From assembly GCF_013393945.1 (NCBI RefSeq), contig NZ_CP040300.1, positions 47,207 through 111,206 on the forward strand: a stretch of DNA of 64,000 nucleotides, written 5' to 3'. Of this stretch, positions 63,332-64,000 are shown piece after piece. Positions within the stretch are counted from its first letter, which is position 1. Every line of letters begins with the position of its first letter. The position numbers were made by a program, and so were the translations under genes. The notes beneath the pieces are model-generated. The model ran no database searches. It was not told where the DNA came from and saw only the letters and a list, made by a program, of their open reading frames with translations. This stretch comes from Nostoc sp. TCL26-01. Lineage in GTDB: Bacteria; Cyanobacteriota; Cyanobacteriia; Cyanobacteriales; Nostocaceae.

Positions 63332-63467
63332 AGGTGTTAGTATTGATTTGACTCCATATTTGGCAACACAACCTGCAAACTACTGCTTGAGTTTTGTTGA
63401 CTGTGATAACTACCTCTCCCACTTCCTCTAAAGATTCAACATCATTCTCTTTAGCATTAGCAGTCAT
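63324..63467 (-). CDS. 47-residue hypothetical protein
   Basis: ATG at 63467 to TAA at 63324 encodes MTANAKENDVESLEEVGEVV... with four cysteines near the middle (VVCRLCCQIW gives three, close together). It overlaps the 66-residue gene. Short but with coding-like composition and coupling; no family recognised. Confidence 0.4.
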   Translation of the reverse strand: MTANAKENDVESLEEVGEVVITVNKTQAVVCRLCCQIWSQINTNTYG

Positions 63468-64000
63468 TTCTCGCTTTAGTGAGGTACATTTCGTTGAGGC
63501 TAGAGGCTAGAAATTAGAGACTAGACTGTACCTCATATGATCGGGAAATGCTATGGCAGTGACAGAAACACTATAGCTTCAATACAAAAAATATCGCTGG
63601 TATTGTATAGCGAATAACTCAATATAATTACTTTCTTCCAGAAAATTTAAGTATATTTACCAAATAATTTACGTATTCTTTATCAAAAATTAGCATAATC
63701 TTCGTGCATAACTCAGTATAATCTCTATTGTTGAGCGCAAAATCACATTTGTTTTTATTTGTACGCACATAAAAATGTAAACCTGATTGGGTCAATTTTT
63801 CAGATTTACATGGTTTTTTGTCACGCTGAGATTAAACGGAAAACTTTGTTAGGCTCCAATCCTGGCATTGTCTCTAGTTCATCCATCATTGACAAAGAGC
63901 AATGATTGAGGGCATTCACACCACCAATCAAACAGTACCTAAAAAAAGTGTCAATGCTGCCTCATAGCGATGTAACCAGATACTAGGGTGAGAGTCCCCA
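63468..64000. other. Right-edge region with decayed minus-strand coding fragment
   Basis: 63468-63820 holds nothing recognisable. On the minus strand, 64000-63821 looks coding but in more than one frame. GDSHPSIWLHRYEAALTLFLGT is followed around a T7 run by LFDWWCECPQSLLFVNDG in a shifted frame, while a third frame reads MMDELETMPGLEPNKVFRLISA to a TGA at 63821. A frameshifted gene tail, or two overlapping ends, cut by the window edge. Confidence 0.3.

Overview
The window looks like part of a large plasmid from a filamentous, Nostoc/Anabaena-like cyanobacterium. Three things point there. HIP1 octamers (GCGATCGC) and near-variants recur through the coding DNA. Many of the proteins are of types familiar from Nostocales: giant RTX/Calx-beta proteins, XisH/XisI, nSTAND-WD40 proteins and DUF3854 fusions. 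And the backbone is that of a plasmid: ParA/ParB, a second actin-like (ParM-type) partition locus, a MobF relaxase-helicase and an ArdA antirestriction protein. No rRNA, tRNA or core chromosomal gene was seen.

Layout. (1) 1-7,100 is the replication/partition end: a truncated unknown gene, a cluster of TACGGCA heptamers, a 72-bp iteron-like repeat, an aspartyl-protease-like gene pair and parA-parB. A decayed IS200/IS605 element has rewritten the last codons of parB. After it comes a 2.3-kb array of exact 211-bp repeats. Each unit is a degenerate copy of a piece of parB and carries a perfect palindrome (core GGAGGAAAACGTTTTCCTCC) that is also present once inside the parB reading frame. This array is the best candidate for the plasmid centromere. 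(2) 7,181-23,698, minus strand, is a giant mosaic RTX/Calx-beta/subtilase gene (about 5,500 codons). One in-frame TAG splits it just before the expected oxyanion-hole Asn of the subtilase. (3) 24,700-34,650 is accessory DNA: a tyrosine recombinase, a double-headed membrane alpha/beta hydrolase, a small adaptor plus a STAND ATPase with 14 WD40 blades, an ArsC/Spx-like protein, an RHH protein and a VapBC-type pair. (4) 34,919-50,642, all on the minus strand, is a probable defence island. One operon has a DUF499 ATPase, a small protein, a DUF1156 methyltransferase, a toxin-antitoxin pair and a PLD-SNF2 helicase. A second, three-gene cassette has a dynamin-like GTPase and two membrane-associated proteins of unknown family. 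(5) 51,500-61,500 is the mobility region: an RHH repressor with palindromic operators, a terminator-bearing leader, ArdA, the ParM-like operon with 10-bp phased repeats upstream and a canonical A AAA AAG slippery site in its last gene, and a relaxase-helicase-DUF3854 fusion. (6) 61,800-64,000 has XisI/XisH, an orphan antitoxin, two tiny overlapping genes and a decayed fragment.

How it fits together: the two partition loci would keep the plasmid, the relaxase would move it, ArdA would blunt host restriction on entry, the TA pairs would penalise loss, and the methylase/ATPase/helicase, dynamin and STAND modules would be its anti-phage or anti-plasmid cargo. All functions are inferred from sequence reading alone; no database search was possible.
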